This document shows positions 8,980 through 18,400 of a DNA stretch of 64,000 bases, one piece after another (positions within the stretch are counted from its first letter, which is position 1; the number at the start of each line of letters is the position of its first letter). The stretch is from positions 62,001-126,000 of the forward strand of contig OZ253531.1 of the NCBI GenBank assembly GCA_965262395.1, given 5' to 3'. The notes under the pieces are model-generated. The model did not search any database. It was not told where the DNA came from and worked only from the letters and a program-made list of their open reading frames with translations. Origin of the DNA: CBDHFF01 sp965262395 (lineage in GTDB: Bacteria; Pseudomonadota; Alphaproteobacteria; Rickettsiales; Anaplasmataceae). The position numbers and the translations under genes were made by a program.

Positions 8980-10022
8980 AAAACTTCTTGATATACCTTA
9001 TTCATTGTTTGTACTATCTTTTCATTAATGTCCTGATTACACATTTTCATAGCAGATTCTATTGCATATGAGAATGCTTCTGCATCTGAATTGCCATGTG
9101 CTTTGACTGATATTCCATCCACTCCTATAAGTACTGCGCCATTGTCATATATTGGATTATATCTATCTAGTGTCTTGTTGACAGATTTAGCAACCATCCA
9201 CGATCCTATTCTAGCAAGTAATGACATCTTAAGAGCCATTTTGAACATATTGCAGGTGCGCATGAACACTCCTTCTGCAGTTTTTAACATAACATTCCCT
9301 AACAAACCATCAGTTACTATTACATCTAGATCGCCATCCATGAACTTATCTGGTTCTATATATCCACGGAAGTCTATTATATTATTACTCTCTTTTAATA
9401 ATTCATATGCCTTCTTCATTGTAGCTGTTCCCTTTATTTCCTCAATACCTATGTTTAGTAAAGCAACTTTTGGAGATTCAATGCCAAGTGATTGACTAGC
9501 CAACACGCTACCCATGATAGCAAATTGTAACAAAAGATCTTCATTGCATTCTAAATTTGCACCTAGATCTAAGATTATTGTTTTACCGCCCCTCATGTTG
9601 TGTATAGGTTTTGCAATCGCTGGCCTTTCTATTTTATCTAACATACCAAGATTGACTTTAGTAAGCGCCATGAGCGCACCAGTGTTTCCCGCGGAAATAG
9701 TACAATCAGTTACTTTATTTTTCGTAGACATTAAAGCCTTTGACATACTGGAGTTTCTTCTATTCCTAAGAACAAAAAAAGGAGAGTCATCGCTTGTAAC
9801 AACAGATTCACTTTCATATATTGTGCTGCACTTTTTTAGCAAGGGATAATTATCTATCATAGATTCAATTGAATGATCCCCATGTAAACAAAAGTGTACA
9901 GGACAAGAAGAATTATCCTTGCCAAGTCTTTTAATTATCATCTCTGTACCAAGAAGGATGGCCTGCGGGGCATTATCACCCCCCATACAATCTATGGCAA
10001 TTCTAATTTTGCTCTTTGACAT
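8973..10022 (-). CDS. plsX: Phosphate acyltransferase PlsX
   Basis: Converts acyl-ACP to acyl-phosphate, the donor for glycerol-3-phosphate acylation in phospholipid synthesis. The N-terminal IAIDCMGGDNAP is the family signature. Others are SAGNTGALMA, ERPAIAKPI, ILDLGANLECNEDLLLQFA, LLNIGIEEIKG and VTDGLLGNVMLKTAEG. At 349 residues it is full length. It lies 12 bases after rpmF and overlaps fabH by seven bases. Confidence 0.97.
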   Translation of the reverse strand: MSKSKIRIAIDCMGGDNAPQAILLGTEMIIKRLGKDNSSCPVHFCLHGDHSIESMIDNYPLLKKCSTIYESESVVTSDDSPFFVLRNRRNSSMSKALMSTKNKVTDCTISAGNTGALMALTKVNLGMLDKIERPAIAKPIHNMRGGKTIILDLGANLECNEDLLLQFAIMGSVLASQSLGIESPKVALLNIGIEEIKGTATMKKAYELLKESNNIIDFRGYIEPDKFMDGDLDVIVTDGLLGNVMLKTAEGVFMRTCNMFKMALKMSLLARIGSWMVAKSVNKTLDRYNPIYDNGAVLIGVDGISVKAHGNSDAEAFSYAIESAMKMCNQDINEKIVQTMNKVYQEVLC

Positions 10023-10034
10023 TAACAGAACCCC

Positions 10035-10226
10035 CTATAAAACAGGCTTGTTTGTCTTTTTACTTACATATTTTTTACCTTTGTACATACCATAGTATGA
10101 AACTTGGTGTGGTAACCAGAAATCACCAGTTTTATTATCAGAGATCACACTAGGAACATCAATGCTCTTATTGGCACTCCTCATCCCTCTTTTAGATTTA
10201 GAAACTTTTCTTTTTGGTACAGCCAT
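10035..10226 (-). CDS. rpmF: 50S ribosomal protein L32
   Basis: Small 63-residue protein beginning MAVPKRKVSKSKRGMRSANK, the typical L32 N terminus, and ending KKYVSKKTNK-PVL. The alphaproteobacterial form without zinc-binding cysteines is seen: there is no CxxC pair. It heads the rpmF-plsX-fabH cluster and is divergent from bamE; the 80-base gap at 10227-10306 must hold both promoters. Confidence 0.96.
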   Translation of the reverse strand: MAVPKRKVSKSKRGMRSANKSIDVPSVISDNKTGDFWLPHQVSYYGMYKGKKYVSKKTNKPVL

Positions 10227-10306
10227 ATTTTACTCACTCTTAAAGACCGCTTGTATAACGCCGCTCATTGTAATATAATGCTTGAAATTAGTAAAGTTCT
10301 TTTTTC

Positions 10307-10732
10307 ATGAATACGAAGATATTGTTAATCCTTTCTTTATTGTCTCTTAGTGCTTGTGGTGGACGAGTGAGTTGCCACGGATATTTAGACAAATATGATA
10401 AACTAAGCCAGGTTAATATTGGCTATAGTAAAGAGGAGGTTCTGGATACTGCAGGATCTCCTACTAATATATCGTTTTTTGATGATGCTAGGTGGTATTA
10501 TATGACTATGCGTTCTAGTAAGAACAATAGCATATTACGCAAAAATAAATATGATTATAAAGTAGTCATTATTTCATTTAAAGATGATTTGGTCTCTGAT
10601 ATTAAAATTGTTCGTAATAAAAATGCACAAGAACCAGACTTCTCGTACTTGAGCACCAAAGTTGTGGGTGATAATTCTTCTTGGTTTAATAAATTGGTTA
10701 AATATTCTAAGTCCTTAAAGCCGAAGATCTAA
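10307..10732 (+). CDS. bamE: BamE/SmpA-family outer-membrane lipoprotein
   Basis: Accessory lipoprotein of the BAM outer-membrane protein insertion machine. A signal peptide with lipobox LSAC (acylated Cys17) is clear. The mature part has the BamE motif pattern: VNIGYSKEEVLDTAGSPT (family G-x-x-VxxxlGxP), then DDARWYYMTM (family W-Y-Y) and a later VVISFKDDLVSDI strand (family F-x-n-g-V). At 141 residues it matches alphaproteobacterial homologues. Confidence 0.85.
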   Translation: MNTKILLILSLLSLSACGGRVSCHGYLDKYDKLSQVNIGYSKEEVLDTAGSPTNISFFDDARWYYMTMRSSKNNSILRKNKYDYKVVIISFKDDLVSDIKIVRNKNAQEPDFSYLSTKVVGDNSSWFNKLVKYSKSLKPKI

Positions 10733-11200
10733 CACTGTAAGAAAAATATCTTATACATGAAGTATTATGATGAACTTTTTAGTATTTTAGTTATTGTATT
10801 TTTACTAATATTTATATAATAAATTAATATTTTATTCTTACAATTGCCAATTGAGATTTAAATTTTTAATTAGCAAAGATCACTCTTATTGGAATAGAAC
10901 TTAAATTATTAATTGATTTTCCTTTTGATACTAAACTAGTTAGTGCATTAGATACATTCATATTCTATAAATTGAATCAGAAATAGACTATATGATATAA
11001 AATAATATGGGGATAATATGAGATTTCAAAGAAAGCTTATATCTCAGGGTAGACGCTAATTAATCATTGTTATAAATGTTATATAATATCAACTGCATAT
11101 ATTTATGCACACTCAAAGTATCTTTCTGATATACTTCATTTTCATTATGCTCATTTTAATGATGATTCATGTAATATTCTTTATTATGTAATTGATTTAC
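10733..11200. other. AT-rich convergent gap between bamE and parB
   Basis: A 468-base noncoding stretch between two gene ends, very AT-rich (for example around 10780-10880). It holds one exact DnaA-box match, TTATGCACA at 11103-11111. No other box, no gene and no clear terminator were seen. Nearness to parABS makes it worth a GC-skew check, but one box is not evidence for an origin. Confidence 0.4.
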
Positions 11201-12097
11201 TTATTTTCCACCATGCTTTGCGATTGCTGTTACAATTCTTTCTAATTCTTGTAAGTCAGAGTATTTTATAGTTATTGTGCCGCTACTTTCTTCTAATTCT
11301 TTGATCCTAATATCTAATCCAGCTTTTTCTAGTATTGTATCTTCTAATAATTTGATATCACAATTCATTTTGTTAGATGGATTAGTTTTTAATTTCCCTC
11401 CAGTATCTCTTACTTTTTTTTCTGAACTCTGCAATTGTTTAATTAGTGCCTCAGTCTCTCTAACACTAAGTTTGGCTTTAACTATCTCATCTGCAATATC
11501 TTCGGCCTTATCTAGATTAATTAGCGCCCTAGCATGCCCCATTGAGAGCTTATTATCTGATACCATCTCTTTAATCTTCTCTGGGAGTAATAATAAACGC
11601 AAGATGTTGGCAATATGACTGCGACTTTTGCACACAATCTTTGATATATCATCCTGTCGATAAAGGAATTCATTCATTAATTTCTTGTAGGCCATTGCTT
11701 CTTCTATATAGTTCAAGTCTTTACGCTGTACATTCTCTATAATTGATATTTCCAATGCAGATTTATCATTAATTTTTTTAATTATGACGGGTACTTCCTT
11801 GAGACCAGCCATTTTACTGGCTCTCCATCTTCGTTCTCCAGCAATTATCTCATAGCCATCTTCATCTTCATTTTTGCGCACTAGTATTGGCTGAATAATG
11901 CCATTTATTTGAATGGAATCAGACAATTCTTGTAAATCGCTTGCATTAAACTCTTTTCTTGGCTGGAATTTACCAGATCGCATATGCTCAGTTGCAAGGA
12001 ATATGATATTCAACTCACTATTCTTGTTAATATTTGGTGCGTCCTTTAATAGAGACACAAGTCCTTTGCCTAAAACTTTACTTCTTATGTTGCTCAT
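11201..12097 (-). CDS. parB: Chromosome partitioning protein ParB
   Basis: Centromere-binding CTPase that loads at parS and spreads along DNA. Domains in order: an N-terminal arm with LGKGLVSLL, the CTP-binding ParB/Srx domain with FQPRK, IQINGIIQPILVRK and AGERRWRASKMAG (GERR and nearby residues bind nucleotide), then IENVQRKDLNYIEEA, the helix-turn-helix region around SRSHIANILRLLLLP, LSMGHARAL, and a C-terminal dimerisation segment with I-x-IKYSDLQELERIVTAI. At 298 residues it is full length. It starts one base after the parA stop, so the pair is one operon. Confidence 0.97.
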   Translation of the reverse strand: MSNIRSKVLGKGLVSLLKDAPNINKNSELNIIFLATEHMRSGKFQPRKEFNASDLQELSDSIQINGIIQPILVRKNEDEDGYEIIAGERRWRASKMAGLKEVPVIIKKINDKSALEISIIENVQRKDLNYIEEAMAYKKLMNEFLYRQDDISKIVCKSRSHIANILRLLLLPEKIKEMVSDNKLSMGHARALINLDKAEDIADEIVKAKLSVRETEALIKQLQSSEKKVRDTGGKLKTNPSNKMNCDIKLLEDTILEKAGLDIRIKELEESSGTITIKYSDLQELERIVTAIAKHGGK

Positions 12098-12098
12098 C

Positions 12099-12878
12099 TT
12101 ATACCTCCTCTAAAGCCTTATGATTGTCAAGGATCTCTCTAGCTAGTCTAAGGTAGGCCTGCGATCCAGCGCATTTGAAATCATATAATATGGCTGGTTT
12201 GCCGAAAGATGGTGACTCGGATAATCGTACATTTCTAGGTATTACTGTCTTATATGTTTTGTTTTTCAAATTAGTACGTACATCATTCTCTACATATTGA
12301 CTCAACTTATTCCTACAATCATACATTGTTAGTAATATGCCATCTATATATAAGTCTTGGTTTAGATTTTTTTTAATAATTGTTATTATATCTAATAATT
12401 GTTTTAATCCTTCAAGAGCAAGAAACTCACATTGAGTAGGGATGATTAATGATGTGGAAGCCACGAGAGCATTAATAGTAGTAATGTTTAATGCGGGAGG
12501 GCAATCAATAAAGATGTAATCGAATTTTGATTGAAGCATTGCAATTTTTTCCTTTAGAATGAACTCTCTACCTTCAGTGTATGCAGATTCAACCTCTAAA
12601 GCAGAGAGGTCAATTGTGGAGGGAATGATGTATAGATTAGGTATCTCAGTATATATGATGCACTCATTGATATCATGGCTATCTGTAAGTACTCGATATA
12701 TGTCCTTTGTTCTTTGGCTTATTTCTATGCCTATGCTAGTGCTAGTATTTCCCTGTGGATCTAGATCTATTATTAATATTTTTTTTTCTATTGCAGAAAA
12801 AGCAGTGGCCAAATTGACGCTGGTCGTGGTTTTGCCCACTCCTCCTTTCTGGTTAACTATAGAAATGATCTTTGTCAT
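12099..12878 (-). CDS. parA: Chromosome partitioning ATPase ParA
   Basis: Walker-type ATPase that moves ParB-parS complexes over the nucleoid. The deviant Walker A is NQKGGVGKTTTSVNLA (residues 8-23), followed by LIIDLDPQGN (Walker A' region), FDYIFIDCPPAL (Walker B), and the C-terminal IPRNVRLSESPSFGKPAILYD block typical of Soj-like ParA. At 259 residues it is the usual chromosomal size. The start ATG 12878 has no strong RBS. A 16-base palindrome and two parS sites lie upstream. A decayed copy of this promoter and start lies at 19.07-19.22 kb. Confidence 0.97.
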   Translation of the reverse strand: MTKIISIVNQKGGVGKTTTSVNLATAFSAIEKKILIIDLDPQGNTSTSIGIEISQRTKDIYRVLTDSHDINECIIYTEIPNLYIIPSTIDLSALEVESAYTEGREFILKEKIAMLQSKFDYIFIDCPPALNITTINALVASTSLIIPTQCEFLALEGLKQLLDIITIIKKNLNQDLYIDGILLTMYDCRNKLSQYVENDVRTNLKNKTYKTVIPRNVRLSESPSFGKPAILYDFKCAGSQAYLRLAREILDNHKALEEV

Positions 12879-12916
12879 ATGTCTTCTATTATTATGTATT
12901 CGATGCTATTGTATTA

Positions 12917-12932
12917 CAGAATTTTAATTCTG
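12917..12932 (-). promoter_or_regulatory. Palindrome in the parA promoter region
   Basis: CAGAATT-TT-AATTCTG is a perfect inverted repeat (7-bp arms) 39 bases before the parA start. Its inner arms are preserved in the parA relic at 19.07 kb. It could be an operator for autoregulation of the operon. That is inference from position only. Confidence 0.4.
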
Positions 12933-12948
12933 CAATGTAATTATACTT

Positions 12949-12964
12949 TGTTTCACGTGAAACA
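12949..12964. promoter_or_regulatory. parS site 1
   Basis: TGTTTCACGTGAAACA, an exact match to the consensus chromosomal parS palindrome bound by ParB, 71 bases upstream of the parA start. Confidence 0.96.
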
Positions 12965-12996
12965 ACTCAATTATATCTGATACGCATATATAAATA

Positions 12997-13012
12997 TGTT
13001 TCACGTGAAACA
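12997..13012. promoter_or_regulatory. parS site 2
   Basis: A second exact TGTTTCACGTGAAACA, 48 bases from site 1 measured centre to centre and only four bases beyond the end of sdhE. The pair lies between sdhE and parA, so ParB loading here could also affect parA transcription. Confidence 0.96.
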
Positions 13013-13016
13013 AAAG

Positions 13017-13271
13017 TTATTTTATTGTCTTTGCTATTAGCTGAATAATGTCGTTATTATTCAAATTATCCAGAGATTCATTTCCAGCTATATAAGCATA
13101 TAATGTTTGATCATCGATTAAAAGTATTTCCTTATATTTATAAAGATCTGCTATAGTCAATTCATCAATATATTTAGTAGCAAAATTACCGAGTAATATA
13201 TCCATTTCCTTGCATCCACGATGCCTGCTCTTATGCAATAATTCTTTTTTCAGTATCTCAATCTCATTCAT
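13017..13271 (-). CDS. sdhE: SdhE, FAD assembly factor for succinate dehydrogenase (Sdh5 family)
   Basis: Small soluble factor that promotes covalent attachment of FAD to SdhA. The 84 residues match the family: LLHKSRHRGCKEMDILLGNF with the essential RGxxE motif (Arg18, Gly19, Glu22), then Y-x-x-L-x-x-LLxxDDQTLYAYIAG. It overlaps the upstream membrane-protein gene by four bases (ATGA). Its client SdhA is encoded 30 kb away at 42.9 kb. Its neighbours here are parS and parA. Confidence 0.88.
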   Translation of the reverse strand: MNEIEILKKELLHKSRHRGCKEMDILLGNFATKYIDELTIADLYKYKEILLIDDQTLYAYIAGNESLDNLNNNDIIQLIAKTIK

Positions 13272-13891
13272 AGCTTAATCTTATATCCATTAAGATTCAG
13301 AAGGTATTGCCTTTCTATTTCCATGTCAAGTTTGATGTTCGCATTGTCTATAAGTGATAGAAATTCTTCTTGCATGACCTCAAGTTTGTGAATAGCATGC
13401 TGCATATTATCATCAATCAGTTCTCCTGATATAACAGCTTCTAGATCTTGATTGTATTTCTTACAAAAACGTATGTATGTGTTGATTATATTATCAATAT
13501 CATTTTCGGAGAAAATGTTGTCCGCTATTAATGTATCAAATTGCAATATAAATTTATTTATTTCATCATCAATCCAGAGTTCATTAAGAAGGTTGCTCTT
13601 AAAATACTGTAAAACGACCTGGGTATTATTTGATATAGTTCTACAATAGTCAAATTCCTGGCGTATCTGTATAAGATACATCTTGGAATACCATCTACGT
13701 ATCTTATATAATGCTCGTTCACAATATTTGATATGAGCCTTTCTTTTTTGAATAAGAATATTTAGTGCGTATAATATAATCCCACCTGATGAGGAAACAT
13801 ATCCGGCTGCAGCTATATTATTTCTTATAGTGCCAAATATTAGCGATAAAAATAATATTAGTAATGCTATATTGAAAGAGACCTTACTCAT
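13268..13891 (-). CDS. Small membrane protein of unknown function, two N-terminal helices
   Basis: A 207-residue protein with two predicted membrane segments near the N terminus (about 6-24, FNIALLILFLSLIFGTI, and about 28-47, containing AAGYVSSSGGIILYALNIL) followed by a mostly alpha-helical, charged cytoplasmic part. No family is recognised. The stop overlaps the sdhE start (ATGA), so the two are translated together. It diverges from flgF across a 132-base AT-rich gap. Confidence 0.7.
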   Translation of the reverse strand: MSKVSFNIALLILFLSLIFGTIRNNIAAAGYVSSSGGIILYALNILIQKRKAHIKYCERALYKIRRWYSKMYLIQIRQEFDYCRTISNNTQVVLQYFKSNLLNELWIDDEINKFILQFDTLIADNIFSENDIDNIINTYIRFCKKYNQDLEAVISGELIDDNMQHAIHKLEVMQEEFLSLIDNANIKLDMEIERQYLLNLNGYKIKL

Positions 13892-14023
13892 TTTATAACC
13901 CTAAGCACACTGCAGCAAAATTATATCTATTTCAATATAAAAAGTAAAGTGCAAATTATATTCATATTGACATATTTATCTAAGTATATATCATACTTAG
14001 TATATCAGAATGCAGGAATAATC

Positions 14024-14734
14024 ATGGATGTTGCTAATTATATGCTAACAGCAAATAAGAATACATTGACAAATCGTCTGGATATGGTTGCTAGTAATAT
14101 GGCAAATGCTAGCACTACTGGTTTTCAGAAAGAAATGATGATTGTGCAATCTAAGAAAGATAATGGTGGCAATAAGTATGTTAATGATATTTCAATTATT
14201 AATGACACCACACAGGGTGATATATCAAATACTGGACGAGTACTAGATTTGGCGATTGATGGACATAATCAATATTTCTCTGTGATGACTAATGCTGGTG
14301 TACGTTACACTCGTAATGGTTCTTTTCAATTAGATGGAGAAAATAAGCTCGTAACGTCCTCTGGATATCCAGTATTGAGTACTGATGGTGCAGAGATTAT
14401 AATAGATCCAAATGCCTCTGATGTTACGATATTAGATACAGGCTCTATATTGGTTGATAGTCAAAATATTGGGAAGATAGGGGTGTCCGAGTTTGAAAAG
14501 GAGCAACATCTATCCAAAGTGGGGAACTTAATGTTGAAGTCAGATGTGCTACCCTCTGCAGCTACTAAAATTAGAATAATACAAGGCGCTGTAGAATCTC
14601 CAAATATAAATCCAGTACAAGAATCAGGTGAATTGATCAGAATTAATGCTGCTCTTGTTGAGACAAATAATATACATAATAGTATTAATAAATTGCGTGC
14701 GTCTTTATTAGAGAGTCTATCCAGGAGCGATTAG
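14024..14734 (+). CDS. flgF: Flagellar basal-body rod protein FlgF-like
   Basis: Proximal rod protein of the flagellar basal body. The N terminus shows the rod-family block: YMLTANKNTLTNRLDMVASN followed by MANASTTGFQKE (typical L-x-x-IANNLANxxTxGFK pattern). The centre has VLDLAIDGHNQYFSVMTNAG and VRYTRNGSFQLD (family GxGFF..T..G..YTRxGxF), and the C terminus has the G-x-x-E-x-SNINPVQE and L-I-x-xN-x-A-L-V-E coiled end. The start is set at ATG 14024, with AGGA six bases before; a longer frame from 13949 lacks a site. No other flagellar gene is in the window. An 80-bp tandem array begins at its stop. Confidence 0.85.
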   Translation: MDVANYMLTANKNTLTNRLDMVASNMANASTTGFQKEMMIVQSKKDNGGNKYVNDISIINDTTQGDISNTGRVLDLAIDGHNQYFSVMTNAGVRYTRNGSFQLDGENKLVTSSGYPVLSTDGAEIIIDPNASDVTILDTGSILVDSQNIGKIGVSEFEKEQHLSKVGNLMLKSDVLPSAATKIRIIQGAVESPNINPVQESGELIRINAALVETNNIHNSINKLRASLLESLSRSD

Positions 14735-15212
14735 TTTTTGTATAACACATAAAGTTGTTATGTATGAAAATGAGTATGTCCCTTGCTCAATAATGAAAGT
14801 GAATGTAGTTTTTTTATACACTTCATACAGTTATTCCGTATAGTAATGAGTTAGTATGTCCCTTGCTCATTAATGAAAGTGAATTCAGTTTTTGTATAAC
14901 ACATAAAGTTGTTATGTATGAAAATGAGTATGTCCCTTGCTCAATAATGAAAGTGAATTTAGTTTTTTTATACACTTCATACAGTTATTCCGTATAGTAA
15001 TAAGTTAGTATGTCCCTTGCTCAATAATGAAAGTGAATGTAGTTTTTTTATACACTTCATACAGTTATTCCGTATAGTAATGAGTTAGTATGTCCCTTGC
15101 TCAATAATGAAAGTGAATGTAGTTTTTTTATACACTTCATACAGTTATTCCGTATAGTAATGAGTTAGTATGTCCCTTGCTCATTAATGAAAGTGAATTT
15201 AGTTTTTTATAT
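14733..15212 (+). repeat. 80/74-bp tandem array, 6 copies, starting at the flgF stop
   Basis: The anchor GTCCCTTGCTCA occurs at 14778, 14858, 14932, 15012, 15092 and 15172 (spacing 80, 74, 80, 80, 80). There are two subtypes: one with ACATAA-AGTTG-TTATGT and one with ATAC-AGTTATTCC-GTAT, so each unit can form a small hairpin with the same position and a different sequence. The first unit begins within the flgF stop codon. Confidence 0.96.
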
Positions 15213-15420
15213 ATGATATATTCATTGTTGTTCTATTATTCAGAAAGTATTCCAGAGTTGTAGATTAGCCAGATATTGTTCTTAAGAAGAGGTTATGACC
15301 CTTAATCTGATCGGATACACTGTAACCCAGGAATGAAACCTGCTATAACACCAGAGAACTGTTAATATAACTCTTCTTATGAAGGTATAATCATGCATAA
15401 ATGTCATTATCATTCAATAT

Positions 15421-18400
15421 TCAAGATAGTTTAGATTTTATTGCATCAATCATGCTTGGTATAACATCTGTAATTTTCTTTATGTTACTTCCTCCAGCTT
15501 GAATAAATTCTGGTTTGCCACCTTTACATCTACCATCTATGACTCTTGCTCCAATGTCTACAATTTCAAATGTATTAATCTCATTTAATAGATTATCGGG
15601 CGTAATCAATATAATAATTCCTTTTTCATTTTGATATGATGTTATAATTATAATATAATCACTATGTTTATTTTTATAATCAATAGCGAGACTTCTCGTT
15701 TCTTTTGCGGATATATCACCAAAATGCACAGTTAATAATTTATGCTCCGCAATGATATATTCATCAGGCTTTATTGATTTTGCTATATTCTTTTTTAAGG
15801 TAGCAACTTCAGTTTTCAATTTCTTATTCTCCGTATCTAATTCTTCTATACTAGTATGCAGTGACGAAAGTTCGTCATTGAAATATTGACTATACTTAGT
15901 ATAACCAGTTATTCCTGTTATCCTCCTTATACCTGAGGCTATAGATCCCTCTTTAATGATTTTGAATACTCCAATTTGATTCGCATGTTGCACATGTGTT
16001 CCTCCACATAATTCTATGGAGCATATCTCTCTAGGTATATTTGAATTTTTTGTATTATTAAGTGATTCATATCCTACACTTACCACCCTTACTTTATCTG
16101 CATATTTTTCTCCAAATAAGGCCATGGCGCCTTTTTTTACTGCTTCATCCTTATTAAGTTCTTCAGTGATAACTTCTGTACCGAACTCTATATATTGATT
16201 AACTAGAGATTCCACTTTTAATAAATCATCTTTTGATAATGAATGGTAATGGCTGAAATCAAACCTTAGTGAATCTGCGTTAACCAACGATCCTTTCTGA
16301 GTTACATGTTTACCTAATGTCTCTCGTAGAGCGCTGTGTAGTAGGTGAGTGGCAGTGTGATTGACGGCAATTTTTTTTCTTCTAGTAGCATCTATTTTGC
16401 ATTTTACTTCCTGTTCTGTAGCAATATCATATGCTGCTATGCTGGCATCATTAGTGATTTTACAATAATGTAGATGTAAATCACCTGACTTTCGTACATC
16501 TGTTACATGAATAAATATATCAGATTTGATTTCTATTGTGCCAGTATCAGCAACCTGTCCACCAGATTCAGCATAAAAGTTGGTTTGATCAAGGACTAAT
16601 ATTATATCTGATTGAATCGTATTAGAGTCCAGGTTCTTTAGGCGTTGCCCATTATGTACTATGGCTAATATCTTTGCAGATATCTCTGGTTCATGCGTTC
16701 TAATGAATGTTGTAGAGCCAAATTCTTCTTCAATTTCTCTCCAGATTTCATCTTTTTTGACATCACCAGAGCCTTTCCAGGCCTTACGGGCTCGATCCTT
16801 CTGTTTTTCCATTTCCACGTTGAAGCCATCTACATTAACAGTCATCTGGTGTTCTTTCATAATGTCTATTGTGAGATCCAATGGAAATCCATAGGTGTCA
16901 TATAGTAAAAATGCAGTCTTGCCATTCAGAGCGGTAGATTCATCTAGGTCTTTACGGTAATCATTTAGATTATTAACGAAATTTTTGATGTTGTCTTGAT
17001 CCAGTATAGCTATCAATTTTTCAAGTTTTTCCCCTATTTGTTCGTAGGAACCTCCCATTGATTTGTATCGTTCAATCACGATTATAAGAATTTCTATAAA
17101 TTCATCTGTTGTTTTATTGAGTAAACAATATAGTAATCTATCTTCCTTTTGCCTTTTCATCATTTCATCGAACCATACATTGCCAGAACTGAAATCACCT
17201 AATCCGTTCATATTCAAGAAATTCCAGATTCCTTCCAATACTTCCTGATGCCATATAATGCTTATATTTATTATATCCCTGCAGGTGTCCTGAATCTTTT
17301 TCAGTGCTGACGAATATAGTAAATGCTTATGTGATGTTTCGTTGTATGATTCTGACTTTTTGCCTTCTTCTATAACTTGATTCAGACTCTCTCCTAATTC
17401 CCCTCTCATTATAGGCATAAAATCATCTGTTTTGTTATATCCTGTTGCTTTATTTATACTATAAGTATTCAATAAATTACCGTTCTTAGCTTTAGTTAGT
17501 GTTCGTTCATATTCTTCTTTGCCAGCTTGATCATCATCTTGTGGAATTTTATATAATAGTGAGTGGAATGTGGAACATGATTCAGAGAATTGTTGTAAAC
17601 CTTCATTAAATTTTGGTTGACCGCCACGATCATTCAAGTTTTTTATTGGGAGATCGAATGCCTGCTTAAGGTCCTTAATCCATTTCGGGGGTTGCCCTAA
17701 GATATTGAGGCCTCGGTCTAGAGTATCACGGAAGCTATCCTCTTCGGAAGAGAGTACTTCCTTTACGAGATCTTGGGCTCTCTCAAGTTCTGGGTACGCT
17801 TCCTTCATCTCGGTTAATAGGATTGGGAATATTTTATGTAATAATTTATCATTATATCCTATTTTGTGTACATATCGTACAGCCCGTCTGATGATCCTTC
17901 TCAATACATATCCTCTTCCTTCATTGCTTGGCATTACGCCATCTGCTATTAAAAATGAGGATGATCTTAAATGATCAGCAATAATTCGATGTGCTGTTAT
18001 AGAATCATTTTTATTGCCTGTTCCTGTTAAGCTCACTATCCCACTTATCAGGTTCTTGAAGACATCTATGTCATAATTATTGTGAACCTTCTGTAAGATC
18101 GCAGAAATTCGCTCTAGACCCATGCCAGTATCAATGCATTTTCTTTCAAGCGGTTTTAGTGATCCATCTTCCATTTTATTGAATTGTGTGAAGACTAAAT
18201 TCCATATCTCAGTAAACCTGTCCCCATTCTCTTCTGGAGTACCAGGTAATCCTCCGCTAACATTTTCACCGTGATCAAAGAATATTTCCGTACATGGACC
18301 ACATGGTCCAGTGTTACCCATCGACCAGAAATTATCTTGCGTAGCAATTTTAATTATTTTATCATCACCAAACCCAGTCATTTTCTTCCATATCTTGAAA

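Noticed and set aside
10733..11200. Replication origin in the AT-rich gap beside parB
   Set aside because: Only one exact DnaA box and no neighbouring origin-typical gene; position near parABS alone is not enough.
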